The notes under the pieces: generated by a model
Told to the model about the DNA's origin: nothing
The model's database searches: none
What the model saw: only the letters and a program-made list of their open reading frames with translations
Program-made: the position numbers and the translations under genes
Part shown: piece after piece, positions 18,397 to 26,888 of the stretch
Layout of the letters: every line of letters begins with the position of its first letter
Numbering within the stretch: position 1 is the stretch's first letter
From: an uncultured Muribaculaceae bacterium
GTDB lineage: Bacteria > Bacteroidota > Bacteroidia > Bacteroidales > Muribaculaceae
Reading direction: 5' to 3'
Length of the DNA: 64,000 nucleotides
Assembly: GCA_910588245.1 (NCBI GenBank)
Contig: CAJUQP010000002.1
Coordinates: 109,279-173,278 of the forward strand

Positions 18397-18774
18397 GGCA
18401 GAAGTGATGTAAGCCGGGTTATGTGCCGCCTCTCGGCGGTGTCTGTCATTTATCTACTCCACGCGGTCGCCCGCGGGCTCAAGCAGCCTACCCCCCGGCA
18501 ATGGACGAGCAATCCTTTGCTGCCGGTGTATTTGGCCTTGCAACACATGGGATGTGCGGCCTCCGGTGTCGCCATCGGAGCCGGTGGGCTCTTACCCCAC
18601 CTTTTCACCCTTACCTCCCCGAAGGAGAGGCGGTCGTTTTCTGTCACTTATCCCCGGCGTCGCCGCCGGCTTCCCGTTAGGAAACATGCCGCTCTGTGTT
18701 GCCCGGACTTTCCTCTTGCTTCAGGTTCGTCGTCGCCGATTGACCGGAAGCAAGCGACAGACCTCACTTCTGCC
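18397..18774 (-). ncRNA. rnpB: RNase P RNA, bacterial class A
   Basis: The catalytic RNA of RNase P, which matures tRNA 5' ends. On the minus strand the P1 helix is formed by GGCAGAAGTGA (18774-18764) and TCACTTCTGCC (18407-18397). The universal 5' element AGAGGAAAGTCCGGGCAAC occurs at about 18716-18698, GGTAAGAGCCCACCGG lies in the middle, and the 3' AACCCGGCTTACATCA precedes the P1 3' strand. Length about 378 nt is normal. It begins 8 nt after the stop codon of the cytidylate-kinase-like gene. Protein-like open frames across this region are not genes. Confidence 0.96.
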
Positions 18775-18781
18775 TGTCTCT

Positions 18782-19450
18782 TTATGATCCGTTCTTTCCG
18801 TGGCTATTGTCGAGTCTCGCGTTGGCGAATGCCACGATTATGTCGGTGGCCCTCTCTTCCGGGAGCGATGAGGAGTCGAGGGTCAGATGATAGTTGGAGG
18901 CCTCTCCCCAGTGGCGCCCGGTGAAGTAGTTGTAGTAGTCTTCCCGGTCATGGTCGCGCTTGCGGGCGAGATCAATGGCCTGGTCTATGGTCGTGGCATC
19001 GCCTCGTTCCACGATCTTGCGGGCTCTGCTTTCGATCGGGGCATGGAGAAAGACGCTGACCAGCCCCGGATGTTCGCGAAGTACGTAGTCGGCCGTACGT
19101 CCCACTATCACACATCTTCCCATTTCGCAGATTTTTCGTATCACATCGCTCTGCGCCCTGTAGAGACGCTCTCCGCACATGGTCGTGGTGTGGAAATTGT
19201 CGGCTATGCCATACACACCCTGCAGCAGAGAGCGGAAAGGAGAGGGCCGCTTTTCATCGGCGGCCACGAATATATCCGGGGAGAAGCCCATGCTCCCTGC
19301 GGCTTCCGAGAGAAGCTCCTTGTCGTAATAGCCGATGCCGAGGCGCGCGGCCACGGCCTTGCCTATCTTACGTCCGCCGCTGCCGAACTGACGGCCGATC
19401 ACTATCACGCATCCGGCGCCGTTGCCTTCGGAGAACATGTTTTCGCTCAT
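18782..19450 (-). CDS. Cytidylate kinase-like protein
   Basis: A P-loop kinase of the cytidylate-kinase-like family (222 residues), common in Bacteroidetes and Firmicutes beside the true Cmk. The nucleotide loop is GRQFGSGGRKIGKAVA (about residue 19), a variant of Walker A; the LID-like segment VSVFLHAPIESRARKIVERG and RDHDREDYYNYFTG follow. Its true substrate is unknown. The N-terminus may be shorter (a Met at codon 5). It precedes rnpB by 8 bp. A -7 box TAATTTTG lies on the minus strand at 19480-19473, 22 bp before the start. Confidence 0.85.
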   Translation of the reverse strand: MSENMFSEGNGAGCVIVIGRQFGSGGRKIGKAVAARLGIGYYDKELLSEAAGSMGFSPDIFVAADEKRPSPFRSLLQGVYGIADNFHTTTMCGERLYRAQSDVIRKICEMGRCVIVGRTADYVLREHPGLVSVFLHAPIESRARKIVERGDATTIDQAIDLARKRDHDREDYYNYFTGRHWGEASNYHLTLDSSSLPEERATDIIVAFANARLDNSHGKNGS

Positions 19451-19472
19451 TTTTTCTCTTCTTTTTGCCTTG

Positions 19473-19480
19473 CAAAATTA
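19473..19480 (-). promoter_or_regulatory. -7 box for the cytidylate-kinase-like gene
   Basis: TAATTTTG is read on the minus strand 22 bp upstream of the start codon. The -33 position has TTTT in place of TTTG. A second -7-like TATTTTTG on the plus strand (19542-19549) serves the divergent gene. Confidence 0.5.
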
Positions 19481-19571
19481 ATAAATCGACTTCAGATAGA
19501 AAAATTAACGGCATTATTTTATCTGTTTGTGGAAAATTATTTATTTTTGCGCCACGAAAACTACTCTAACG

Positions 19572-19967
19572 ATGAATCATACATTGAAAAATCTTGAGAA
19601 CGATACCGACGGCATGTCGACATACGAATATATCGTCAACAATTTTGAGACGTGTGTCGACCTTATGCCCGACCTCGTCGAAAACCTTGTCAGGGTTGAT
19701 CTGACCGGGCAGTTCCTCGCGAGCAGCGCGCGGTTTCTGTCGGCTGTCGACCGCGAGAAGTTCGCCGAATGGATTCCGGTTCTCATCGAAGGGGCGATAG
19801 CCAAAGACAGGGAGCGCCGATACATCGGTTCCCTGCTTGAAGCCATCTGGGGCCCTGACTACAGGCAACAGGCGGAGCGGCTGAAGGCCACCGACGACAA
19901 TTTCCGCAGGATCTACAAACGGATCTATCCGGAACTTGCGGCCGACGGTCCGCTTCATAATATATAA
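19572..19967 (+). CDS. Small hypothetical protein, conserved-looking
   Basis: A 131-residue, acidic, probably all-helical soluble protein that I do not recognise. No signal peptide or membrane segment is present; regions VDLMPDLVENLVRVDLTGQFLASSARFLSAVDREKF and RRYIGSLLEAIWGPDYRQQAERLKATDDNF... suggest a helical bundle. ATG 19572 is chosen because the longer frame starts inside the promoter region (-7 TATTTTTG at 19542-19549). It ends 6 bp before a cyclophilin gene, with which it is probably co-transcribed. Confidence 0.75.
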   Translation: MNHTLKNLENDTDGMSTYEYIVNNFETCVDLMPDLVENLVRVDLTGQFLASSARFLSAVDREKFAEWIPVLIEGAIAKDRERRYIGSLLEAIWGPDYRQQAERLKATDDNFRRIYKRIYPELAADGPLHNI

Positions 19968-19973
19968 TGTGAG

Positions 19974-20816
19974 ATGTTTAGAAAAATGATGTTGGCTCTT
20001 GCCTCGCTCGCCGTGGGTATGGCCGGAGCTCTCGCTCAGGAAAATATGGATAAAATCACACCGATCAATCCCGACGACGCCCTTGTGGAGATAAAGACCT
20101 CTATGGGGGATATTGTCGTCGAACTATACAACGACACTCCTCTCCACCGCGACAACTTCCTGAAGCTTGTCGGTGAGGGATTTTATGAAGGAGTCCTTTT
20201 CCACAGGGTTATCGACTCGTTTATGATCCAGGCCGGCGATCCTACCTCGAAGGAGGCTGCCGCGGGTGCCCGTCTCGGGGCAGGTGATCCGGGTTATACC
20301 ATAGCTGCCGAGATCGACTATCCCCGCCACTATCATAAAAAAGGGGCCCTCGCTGCCGCGCGGACCGGCGACGCCATGAATCCTGAGCGCCGTTCGTCGG
20401 GATCCCAGTTCTACATCGTGACCGGCACCACAGCAAGCGAGCGTCAGTTGGAGACTATGGATCTCAAGCGCAAGAACCAGCAGATGGAGAGCGCCTTCCG
20501 CAATCTTGCCCTGCAATATCGTGATTCGATCACCTCCATGCAGCGTGCAGGCGATGAAGCCGGACTTGAGGCTCTCCGCCAGAAGCTCATCGCGGAGACC
20601 GAGGAAAAGGTGAAACCCGTCGATATGCCTGCGAACGTTCGAAAGGACTATGCTGAGATCGGAGGCACGCCTCATCTCGACGGTCAGTATACTGTGTTCG
20701 GAGAGGTGATCAGAGGTCTGGATGTGGTCGACAGGATTCAGAAAGTGGAGACTGATTCTTCCGACCGTCCCGTGGAGGATGTGAGGATAATATCCGCCAA
20801 GGTGATTGGCAAATGA
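19974..20816 (+). CDS. Exported cyclophilin-type peptidyl-prolyl isomerase
   Basis: A secreted or periplasmic proline isomerase assisting protein folding. A signal peptide (MFRKMMLALASLAVGMAGALAQ) precedes the cyclophilin domain: VELYNDTPLHRDNFLKLV, LFHRVIDSFMIQAGDP (catalytic arginine context FHR), SSGSQFYIV and YTVFGEVIRGLDVVDRI. The 280-residue length comes from an inserted helical arm of about 70 residues (about 165-225) between the SQFYIV strand and the last part, seen in Bacteroidota homologues. The gene follows the small hypothetical gene by 6 bp. Confidence 0.93.
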   Translation: MFRKMMLALASLAVGMAGALAQENMDKITPINPDDALVEIKTSMGDIVVELYNDTPLHRDNFLKLVGEGFYEGVLFHRVIDSFMIQAGDPTSKEAAAGARLGAGDPGYTIAAEIDYPRHYHKKGALAAARTGDAMNPERRSSGSQFYIVTGTTASERQLETMDLKRKNQQMESAFRNLALQYRDSITSMQRAGDEAGLEALRQKLIAETEEKVKPVDMPANVRKDYAEIGGTPHLDGQYTVFGEVIRGLDVVDRIQKVETDSSDRPVEDVRIISAKVIGK

Positions 20817-20888
20817 ACGCGTTTTGAAGAGGTTTCCCTTAAAATGGGGGAACAGATTGTAAAAAAATTAACTGAGAATGCCGAAAAA

Positions 20889-20919
20889 TTGTTAATTTGA
20901 AATTAAATTTCTAATTTTG
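20889..20919 (+). promoter_or_regulatory. Promoter of the DUF349 gene
   Basis: The -7 box TAATTTTG (20912-20919) lies 20 bp after TTG (20889-20891, context ATTG). A closer TTTG at 20896 has the wrong spacing. Confidence 0.55.
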
Positions 20920-20995
20920 AGGCTTCAATTACCCAACATGACGGGAGTCTCCGGCTTTGGCAACTGGCCGCGACGCCCTAAAAACTACTATCAGC

Positions 20996-23065
20996 ATGAA
21001 TGAGCTTGATAAGATGTCGCAGGATACTGACGACCTTAACCTCGAATCGGCGGCCGTTGCCGCTGACGTGACAATCGATGCGTCTTCTACCATTGAAAAT
21101 GCAGGATGTGACAACGTATGCGCGGAGACTTCCTCTCCCGCGGCCGACCTTTCCGCCGCGGCCGATGCTGCCGGGCAGGCTGACGTCGCAGCCTGCGCTG
21201 AGGAGACCTCCCCTTCCCTTGACATAGCCGCGACCGCCGACAAGGCTTCGGCCGATGGTGAGGAGGCCGGCGGAGCATGCGCGCTGGAATCTTCTCCGGC
21301 CCTCGACCTCTCGGAAGCGGCCGATACCCTTTCTGAGGACAAGGAGGAGACTGTAAACTACCATGCCATGTCAAAACAGGAGATGATCGAGGCTCTCGCC
21401 CGCATTATCGCTTCAGGCGACCTGGAGGCTCACAAGGAGGTCGCTGCCATCAAACAAGCTTATTACACCCGCATAAACCGCGATGCCACCGACCAGATGG
21501 CCGCTTTCGTGGAACAGGGTAACCCTGTGGAGGATTTCTCGGTAAAGCCCGAGGAGACCGAGCCTGAGATGAAACGCCTCCTGGCCGAGTTCCGTGAGCG
21601 CCGTGCCGCCTATCTTGAAGAGAAAGAGGAGGAACGCCGCAGGAATCTCGAGGAGAAGAACCGTATCATCGGAGAGCTCCGCGCCATAGCCGACGATATC
21701 GACAATATCAACCTTCACTTCACTCATTTCCAGCAGCTTCAGCAGGATTTCAAGAATGTCGGGGAAGTGCCTGCAGGCGCCGACAATGATGTATGGAAGA
21801 ATTATCAGGGCGCCGTCGAGCAGTTCTACGACCGTCTGAAGATGAACAAGGAGCTGCGCGATCTTGATTTCAAGAAAAACCTTGTGGTGAAGCAGGAGCT
21901 GGTGGTCAAAGCCAAGGTGCTGACCACTCTCCCTGATCCTATCGAGGCTTTCCGCAAACTTCAGGAGCTTCACGACCGCTGGCGTGAGGCCGGACCAGTC
22001 GCCAAGGAGGTGCGTGAGGAGATATGGAATGAGTTCAAGGAGGCGTCGACAGAGATCAACAGGCGCCATCAGGATTATTTCACCGCAAAGAAAGCGGAGG
22101 AAGCCGACAATGAGGCCCGTAAGACCGCTGTCTGTGAGAAGGCGGAGGCTGTCGACATCGCATCTCTCAAGACCTTTGCCGAATGGGACGCCAAGACTCA
22201 GGAGATCATAGCGATGCAGAAGGAGTTCAAGGAGATCGGATTCGCACCTCGCAAATCCAACGGAGTGCTCTTTTCCCGTTTCCGCAAGGTGTGCGACGAT
22301 TTCTTCGCCGCCAAGGCTGAGTTCTTCCGCAAGACCAAGGATGAGTTCCGTGAGAATCTCGCCAAGAAGGAGACGCTCTGCGAGAAAGCAGAGGCTCTTG
22401 TGGCTAAGGCTGAGGAGAAAGGCACACTCGAGCAGCTTCAGGAACTCCAGAAGGAATGGCGCACTGTCGGTGTGGTACGTCGTAAGCAGGGAGACGAGGT
22501 CTGGAAGAGATTCTGTGCCGCAGTCGATGCATTCCATGCCGCACGCAAGAAATATTTCGGCGCCCAGCGCAGCCAGGAGAATGACAACCTCAAGGCCAAG
22601 CAGGCTATCGTGGCTCAGCTCAAGGCCATACCCGACGATGCGGAGCGCCGCGAGGTGATCGGCAAGATCCGTGATCTTCAGGGTGAATGGCAGAAGATCG
22701 GACATGTGCCGTTCAAGCATAAGGATTCGGTCAATGCTGAATATCGTGCGGAGCTCGACCGCCTTTTCGGAGCTTTCGATGTCAGGGAATCCCGCCAGCG
22801 CATGAAACGCTTCGAGGGTGAGGTGCGCCGCATGGAGGGCGACGGTAGCCGTATCGGACGTGAGCGCGACCGCCTCGTGAGAGCCATAGAGGCCCGTCAG
22901 GCCGAGATCAAGACCATTGAGAACAATCTCGGTTTCTTCAAGTTCTCGAGCGGAAGCTCCATGGTGCGCGAATATGAGAAGAAGATCGATAAGATCAAGG
23001 AGGATATCGCGCAGATTCAGGAGAAGATCGATCTCCTCGACGCTCAGGAGAAGACAGAGGCCTGA
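20996..23065 (+). CDS. DUF349-repeat protein with acidic Ala-rich N-terminus
   Basis: A cytoplasmic protein (689 residues) made mostly of tandem DUF349 helical repeats from about residue 190 to 620, each with the pattern LQ-E-WR-VG-V-R...W..F (for example LQKEWRTVGVVRRKQGDEVW and DLQGEWQKIGHVPFKHKDSV), ending in a coiled coil (about 600-685). The first 120 residues are acidic and alanine-rich, with three imperfect copies of a T/S-S-P-x-x-D-[LI]-[SA]-x-[AT]-A-D motif. Function is unknown. ATG 20996 is preferred to an upstream start because the promoter and A+T-rich leader end before it. The complementary strand is open for 551 codons, a composition artefact. Confidence 0.88.
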   Translation: MNELDKMSQDTDDLNLESAAVAADVTIDASSTIENAGCDNVCAETSSPAADLSAAADAAGQADVAACAEETSPSLDIAATADKASADGEEAGGACALESSPALDLSEAADTLSEDKEETVNYHAMSKQEMIEALARIIASGDLEAHKEVAAIKQAYYTRINRDATDQMAAFVEQGNPVEDFSVKPEETEPEMKRLLAEFRERRAAYLEEKEEERRRNLEEKNRIIGELRAIADDIDNINLHFTHFQQLQQDFKNVGEVPAGADNDVWKNYQGAVEQFYDRLKMNKELRDLDFKKNLVVKQELVVKAKVLTTLPDPIEAFRKLQELHDRWREAGPVAKEVREEIWNEFKEASTEINRRHQDYFTAKKAEEADNEARKTAVCEKAEAVDIASLKTFAEWDAKTQEIIAMQKEFKEIGFAPRKSNGVLFSRFRKVCDDFFAAKAEFFRKTKDEFRENLAKKETLCEKAEALVAKAEEKGTLEQLQELQKEWRTVGVVRRKQGDEVWKRFCAAVDAFHAARKKYFGAQRSQENDNLKAKQAIVAQLKAIPDDAERREVIGKIRDLQGEWQKIGHVPFKHKDSVNAEYRAELDRLFGAFDVRESRQRMKRFEGEVRRMEGDGSRIGRERDRLVRAIEARQAEIKTIENNLGFFKFSSGSSMVREYEKKIDKIKEDIAQIQEKIDLLDAQEKTEA

Positions 23066-23109
23066 CATGGTTGCCTTCCCGCATTGCTGACTTTCCCTAA
23101 TAACCGGAT

Positions 23110-24387
23110 ATGACAGACAACGTTAATACTCCCTCTTCCCCCATCACCGGTGCGGGGGAGAGGGAACTTATTCTAATAAAGATCTCCGGCGCCGACCAGT
23201 GTGGCGTCACAACGGCGCTGACGGAGATTCTCGCGCGATATGACGCCGCAGTGCTTGATATAGGGCAGGCCGACATACATCATACCTTGTCTCTCGGCAT
23301 CCTCTTCAAGACCGACAGCCGCCGCAGTGGGGAGATCCTCAAAGAGCTCCTGTTCAAGACAAGCGACCTGAAAGTGCAGGTGGAGTTCAACATCATCCCT
23401 GAGGAGGAGTATAACCGCTGGGTCGGTATGCAGGGTAAGAACCGGTATATCATCACGATTCTCGGACGCAAGATCACCGCGCGCCAGATTTCGGAAACCA
23501 CCAGGATCATCACCGAGCAGGGACTCAACATAGATTCCATCTCGAGGCTTACGGGACGTATGCCGCTCGATGAGGAGGAACAGCCGGCCACGAAGGCTTG
23601 TATCGAGTTCTCCGTGCGTGGCACTCCACGCGACATCCTTGCCATGCAGGGCGATTTCATGAATCTCTCTCAGCGTCTTGATTTCGATATCTCCCTTCAG
23701 GAAGACACCATCTATCGTCGCTGTCGTCGTCTGATATGCTTCGATATGGATTCCACGCTTATCCGCACCGAGGTGATCGATGAGCTTGCCGACAGGGCAG
23801 GTGTGGGCGAAGAGGTAAGGGCTATCACCGAAGCCGCCATGCGGGGGGAGATCGATTTTCAGGAGAGTTTCACAAGGCGCGTCGCACTCCTCAAGGGCCT
23901 TGACGTGAGCGTGATGAAGGATATCGCCGAGAACCTCCCCATCACCGAAGGTGTCGACCGGCTTATGGAGGTGCTCAAGCGTTCCGGCTACAAGACCGCC
24001 ATCCTATCCGGAGGATTCACATATTTCGGCAACTGGCTCAAGCGGAAATACAACTTCGACTATGTGTATGCCAATGAGCTTGAAGTGGGTCCCGACGGCA
24101 AGCTTACGGGTAGATATGTAGGGGATATTGTCGACGGACGCCGCAAGAAGGAGCTCCTCAGGCTCCTCGCTCAGGTGGAGAACATCAACATTGCCCAGAC
24201 CATAGCCGTGGGAGACGGTGCCAACGATCTCCCTATGCTCTCCGAAGCCGGACTCGGCATAGCCTTCCACGCCAAACCTAAAGTCAAGGCTGAGGCAAGC
24301 CAGAGCATATCTACGATTGGAATCGATGGGGTGTTGTATTTCCTCGGTTTCAAAGACTCCTACATCTCCACATCCTCCCACACATGA
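23110..24387 (+). CDS. serB: Phosphoserine phosphatase with N-terminal ACT domains
   Basis: SerB hydrolyses phosphoserine, the last step of serine synthesis. Residues about 15-190 hold two ACT-like regulatory domains (LILIKISGADQCGVTTALTEILA and RYIITILGRKITARQISETTRII). The HAD domain (about 205-420) has motif I FDMDSTLIRTEVIDELA, motif II TAILSGGFTYFG, lysine region KKELLRLLAQ and motif III GDGANDLPML. Length fits two-ACT SerB proteins of Bacteroidota. The gene is followed by a terminator. Feedback by serine through the ACT part is known for the family and inferred here. Confidence 0.94.
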   Translation: MTDNVNTPSSPITGAGERELILIKISGADQCGVTTALTEILARYDAAVLDIGQADIHHTLSLGILFKTDSRRSGEILKELLFKTSDLKVQVEFNIIPEEEYNRWVGMQGKNRYIITILGRKITARQISETTRIITEQGLNIDSISRLTGRMPLDEEEQPATKACIEFSVRGTPRDILAMQGDFMNLSQRLDFDISLQEDTIYRRCRRLICFDMDSTLIRTEVIDELADRAGVGEEVRAITEAAMRGEIDFQESFTRRVALLKGLDVSVMKDIAENLPITEGVDRLMEVLKRSGYKTAILSGGFTYFGNWLKRKYNFDYVYANELEVGPDGKLTGRYVGDIVDGRRKKELLRLLAQVENINIAQTIAVGDGANDLPMLSEAGLGIAFHAKPKVKAEASQSISTIGIDGVLYFLGFKDSYISTSSHT

Positions 24388-24453
24388 AATAGAGGAAATA
24401 CGCGGGATAATCCGTGATATGGGCGAACCAACCGGCTCCAGAATCATTATATT

Positions 24454-24496
24454 GGTAGAGAACTGATTCCATATGGTCTGTTCTCTGCCTTTTTTG
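24454..24496 (+). terminator. Terminator after serB
   Basis: GGTAGAGAAC (24454-24463) pairs with GTTCTCTGCC (24480-24489), with one G-U pair, followed by a run of six T. Confidence 0.75.
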
Positions 24497-24522
24497 ATTC
24501 CACACTCTAAATCTTCCATATT

Positions 24523-26832
24523 ATGCCGTGTCATCTATTTCCTTCGGTCCTGACCGTCTTTATCTCTATTATCATGTTGTCTCTTCCGGTATATCCCCGC
24601 GAGAAAGTGGGGCTTGTGCTCAGCGGCGGAGGCGCGAAGGGAATAGCCCATGTCGGAGTAATCAAGGCACTTGAGGAGAACGGGGTGCCTGTGGATTATG
24701 TCACCGGCACCTCCATGGGCGCCATAGTGGGCAGCCTATATAGCTGCGGATGGTCGCCCGAGACAATGATGGCCATGTTCACGTCGCAGGATTTCGCCGA
24801 TTGGAGCAGCGGGACTGTCCCTAAGTCGCGGCAACTTTATTTCAGTAAGCCTGATCCGTCGTCAGAATGGCTGTCGCTCAATTTCAATCCGAAAGACACC
24901 GCGGATGTCATCAGCCAGATTCTTCCTTCATATCTGATCAACCCGATTCCCATGAATATTGAGTTCCTGCGGCTTTTCGCTCCATATACGGTGCAGTGCG
25001 CTGAGAATTTCGACAATCTCATGGTGCCGTTCAGATGCGTGTGCAGCGATGTCTACCATAAGCATAAGATCGTGTGTCGCGACGGGTCGCTGGGCGATGC
25101 CGTAAGGGCCTCGATGAGTTTCCCGTTTGTGTTCAAGCCTATCACGATGGACGGCGTGCTCGTCTACGACGGAGGCATCTATGATAATTTCCCTGTCGAT
25201 GTTATGGAAAAGGATTTCAATCCCGATTTCATAATAGGTGTCTCGGTGTCGTCGCCCGATTCGAAACCTGTGCCGGGCGACGTCTATAGCCAGCTGGAGG
25301 ATATGATAATCCAGAACAACAATTATGATGTGCCGGCAGAGAAAGGTGTAAAGATACAGGTTCCGGTGCTCGATTTCGGTGTGCTGGATTTTGGTAAGGC
25401 CAAGGAGATATACTCCATAGGCTACAAGACGGGGCTCGCCATGGTCGACTCCATACGCAGCCGCATATCGGCGCGTGAGAATCCCGATTCCTTGGCGGTG
25501 CGTCGCAAGACTTTCGCCTCACGCACTCCGCAGGTGGTGTTCGATTCCGTGGCAGTATCTGGTGCCCTTCCCGGTCAGGAACGTTACCTTGAGTATCTTT
25601 TCGAAGGGAAGGACCATACTCCGGAGCTTACAATGGACATGGTGGAGAATTCCTACTACAGGGCTGTGTCGGGCGGTAAGCTTACCGATCTTCTGCCACA
25701 GGCGCGTTTCGGGAAGGATGGCGACAACACGCTTTTCCTTAAAGCCACTGTAAGAAATCCCTGGAGCCTCGGGGTTGGGGGATGGATATCTTCATCGACC
25801 AACAGTATGCTTTATCTGAAGGCCGGATATCACACTCTGAGTTTCAGCAGTCTCGACCTTGATTTCGGTGCCTGGGTAGGGCAATCATATTATGCCGCCC
25901 GGCTCAGCGGGCGCTTTTTCCCGAAGACGGCCGTTCCCTCATATATAGAACTGGAAGGAGTGGTCAGCCGTCAGAAATACTACGACTCCGAACTGCTATT
26001 CTATCAGAGATCGACTCCGTCGTTCATCAACGATCTCCAGGGTTTCTTCAGAGTCAAATACTGCCGTGCCATAGGGCGTCTCGCCAAAGGATATGCTTCC
26101 GTTGCCTATGGATGGCAACGCGATGACTATTTCCCCGATAATACTGTGGATTTCGCCAACGCCGAGAAAGACCGGAGCTACTACCGCATAGCGGTGCTGA
26201 AGGCAGGTATCGAACTCAACACGCTCAACGACCGTATGTATCCATCCGAAGGACGGCAATGGGAACTCAATTTCTCTGTCGCCCATGAAGACAGCCGCCT
26301 GAAGGCTGCCACTCCGCGCTTGTCTGAGCCTTGGTCTGATCATTATCGTGGAAGTGTAAAGCTTCTGTGGCGTCATTTCTTCCCGATTCACCATCATTTC
26401 CGGCTCGGGGCACATGTGGAGGGGCTGGCCACATTCCAGAATCTATATCAGAACTATACTGCCACAATGGTGCACGCCGCCTCTTTTGCCCCCACACCCT
26501 CCACACGCAATTATTTCAATCCGGCTTTCCGCAGCGACAACTACGGGGCCATAGGTCTTATCCCTATCTGGACTCCCTTCAGCAGGGCGCAGCTCAGGGG
26601 TGACTTCTATGGTTTCTGTCCCGTGCGCAATGTCGCTGCCGACAGCAAAGGTCTGGCTTACTACGACGGCTGGATGCATAATCCACAATTCCTTGGAGAG
26701 ATTTCCGCGGTCTACAATCTCCCGTTCGCAAGCATATCCTTCTACGTCAACTATCTCTCCTCCCCGTCAGACAACTGGAATTTCGGCATCAATCTCGGCC
26801 TCTTCTTCCAGGCCCCGAGACTCCTCCACTGA
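24523..26832 (+). CDS. Patatin-like phospholipase with C-terminal outer-membrane barrel
   Basis: A PlpD-like protein: an exported patatin lipase joined to a 16-strand-type BamA-like barrel. The N-terminal hydrophobic signal (HLFPSVLTVFISIIMLSLPVYP) precedes the patatin domain (about 25-320) with oxyanion loop LSGGGAKGIAHVGV, nucleophile motif GTSMGA and catalytic aspartate in YDGGIYDNFPVD. A POTRA-like linker (about 340-400) leads to a beta-rich C-terminal region (about 420-769) of alternating aromatic strands that ends in LGLFFQAPRLLH. It is predicted to sit in the outer membrane. Heptamer repeats follow the stop codon at once. Confidence 0.92.
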   Translation: MPCHLFPSVLTVFISIIMLSLPVYPREKVGLVLSGGGAKGIAHVGVIKALEENGVPVDYVTGTSMGAIVGSLYSCGWSPETMMAMFTSQDFADWSSGTVPKSRQLYFSKPDPSSEWLSLNFNPKDTADVISQILPSYLINPIPMNIEFLRLFAPYTVQCAENFDNLMVPFRCVCSDVYHKHKIVCRDGSLGDAVRASMSFPFVFKPITMDGVLVYDGGIYDNFPVDVMEKDFNPDFIIGVSVSSPDSKPVPGDVYSQLEDMIIQNNNYDVPAEKGVKIQVPVLDFGVLDFGKAKEIYSIGYKTGLAMVDSIRSRISARENPDSLAVRRKTFASRTPQVVFDSVAVSGALPGQERYLEYLFEGKDHTPELTMDMVENSYYRAVSGGKLTDLLPQARFGKDGDNTLFLKATVRNPWSLGVGGWISSSTNSMLYLKAGYHTLSFSSLDLDFGAWVGQSYYAARLSGRFFPKTAVPSYIELEGVVSRQKYYDSELLFYQRSTPSFINDLQGFFRVKYCRAIGRLAKGYASVAYGWQRDDYFPDNTVDFANAEKDRSYYRIAVLKAGIELNTLNDRMYPSEGRQWELNFSVAHEDSRLKAATPRLSEPWSDHYRGSVKLLWRHFFPIHHHFRLGAHVEGLATFQNLYQNYTATMVHAASFAPTPSTRNYFNPAFRSDNYGAIGLIPIWTPFSRAQLRGDFYGFCPVRNVAADSKGLAYYDGWMHNPQFLGEISAVYNLPFASISFYVNYLSSPSDNWNFGINLGLFFQAPRLLH

Positions 26833-26839
26833 TCCCTTT

Positions 26840-26888
26840 CACTCTTCACTCTTCACTCTTGACTCTTCACTCTTGCCCCTTGACTCTT
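26840..26888. repeat. Seven tandem heptamers (CACTCTT type)
   Basis: Seven consecutive 7-bp units: CACTCTT x3, GACTCTT, CACTCTT, GCCCCTT, GACTCTT. The tract covers the last codons and stop of the apbE gene on the minus strand, so unit number changes would alter only the extreme C-terminus (ending KSQGARVKSQE). Confidence 0.85.

Noticed and set aside
18322..18924. 200-codon plus-strand frame over rnpB
   Set aside because: Covers the RNase P RNA and the end of the kinase-like gene; its translation is Pro/Arg/Ser-rich nonsense.
21413..23068. Open frame of 551 codons on the minus strand
   Set aside because: It lies fully antisense to the DUF349 gene and results from the biased codon use (GAG/CTC, AAG) of that coiled-coil protein; its leucine-rich translation has no family features.
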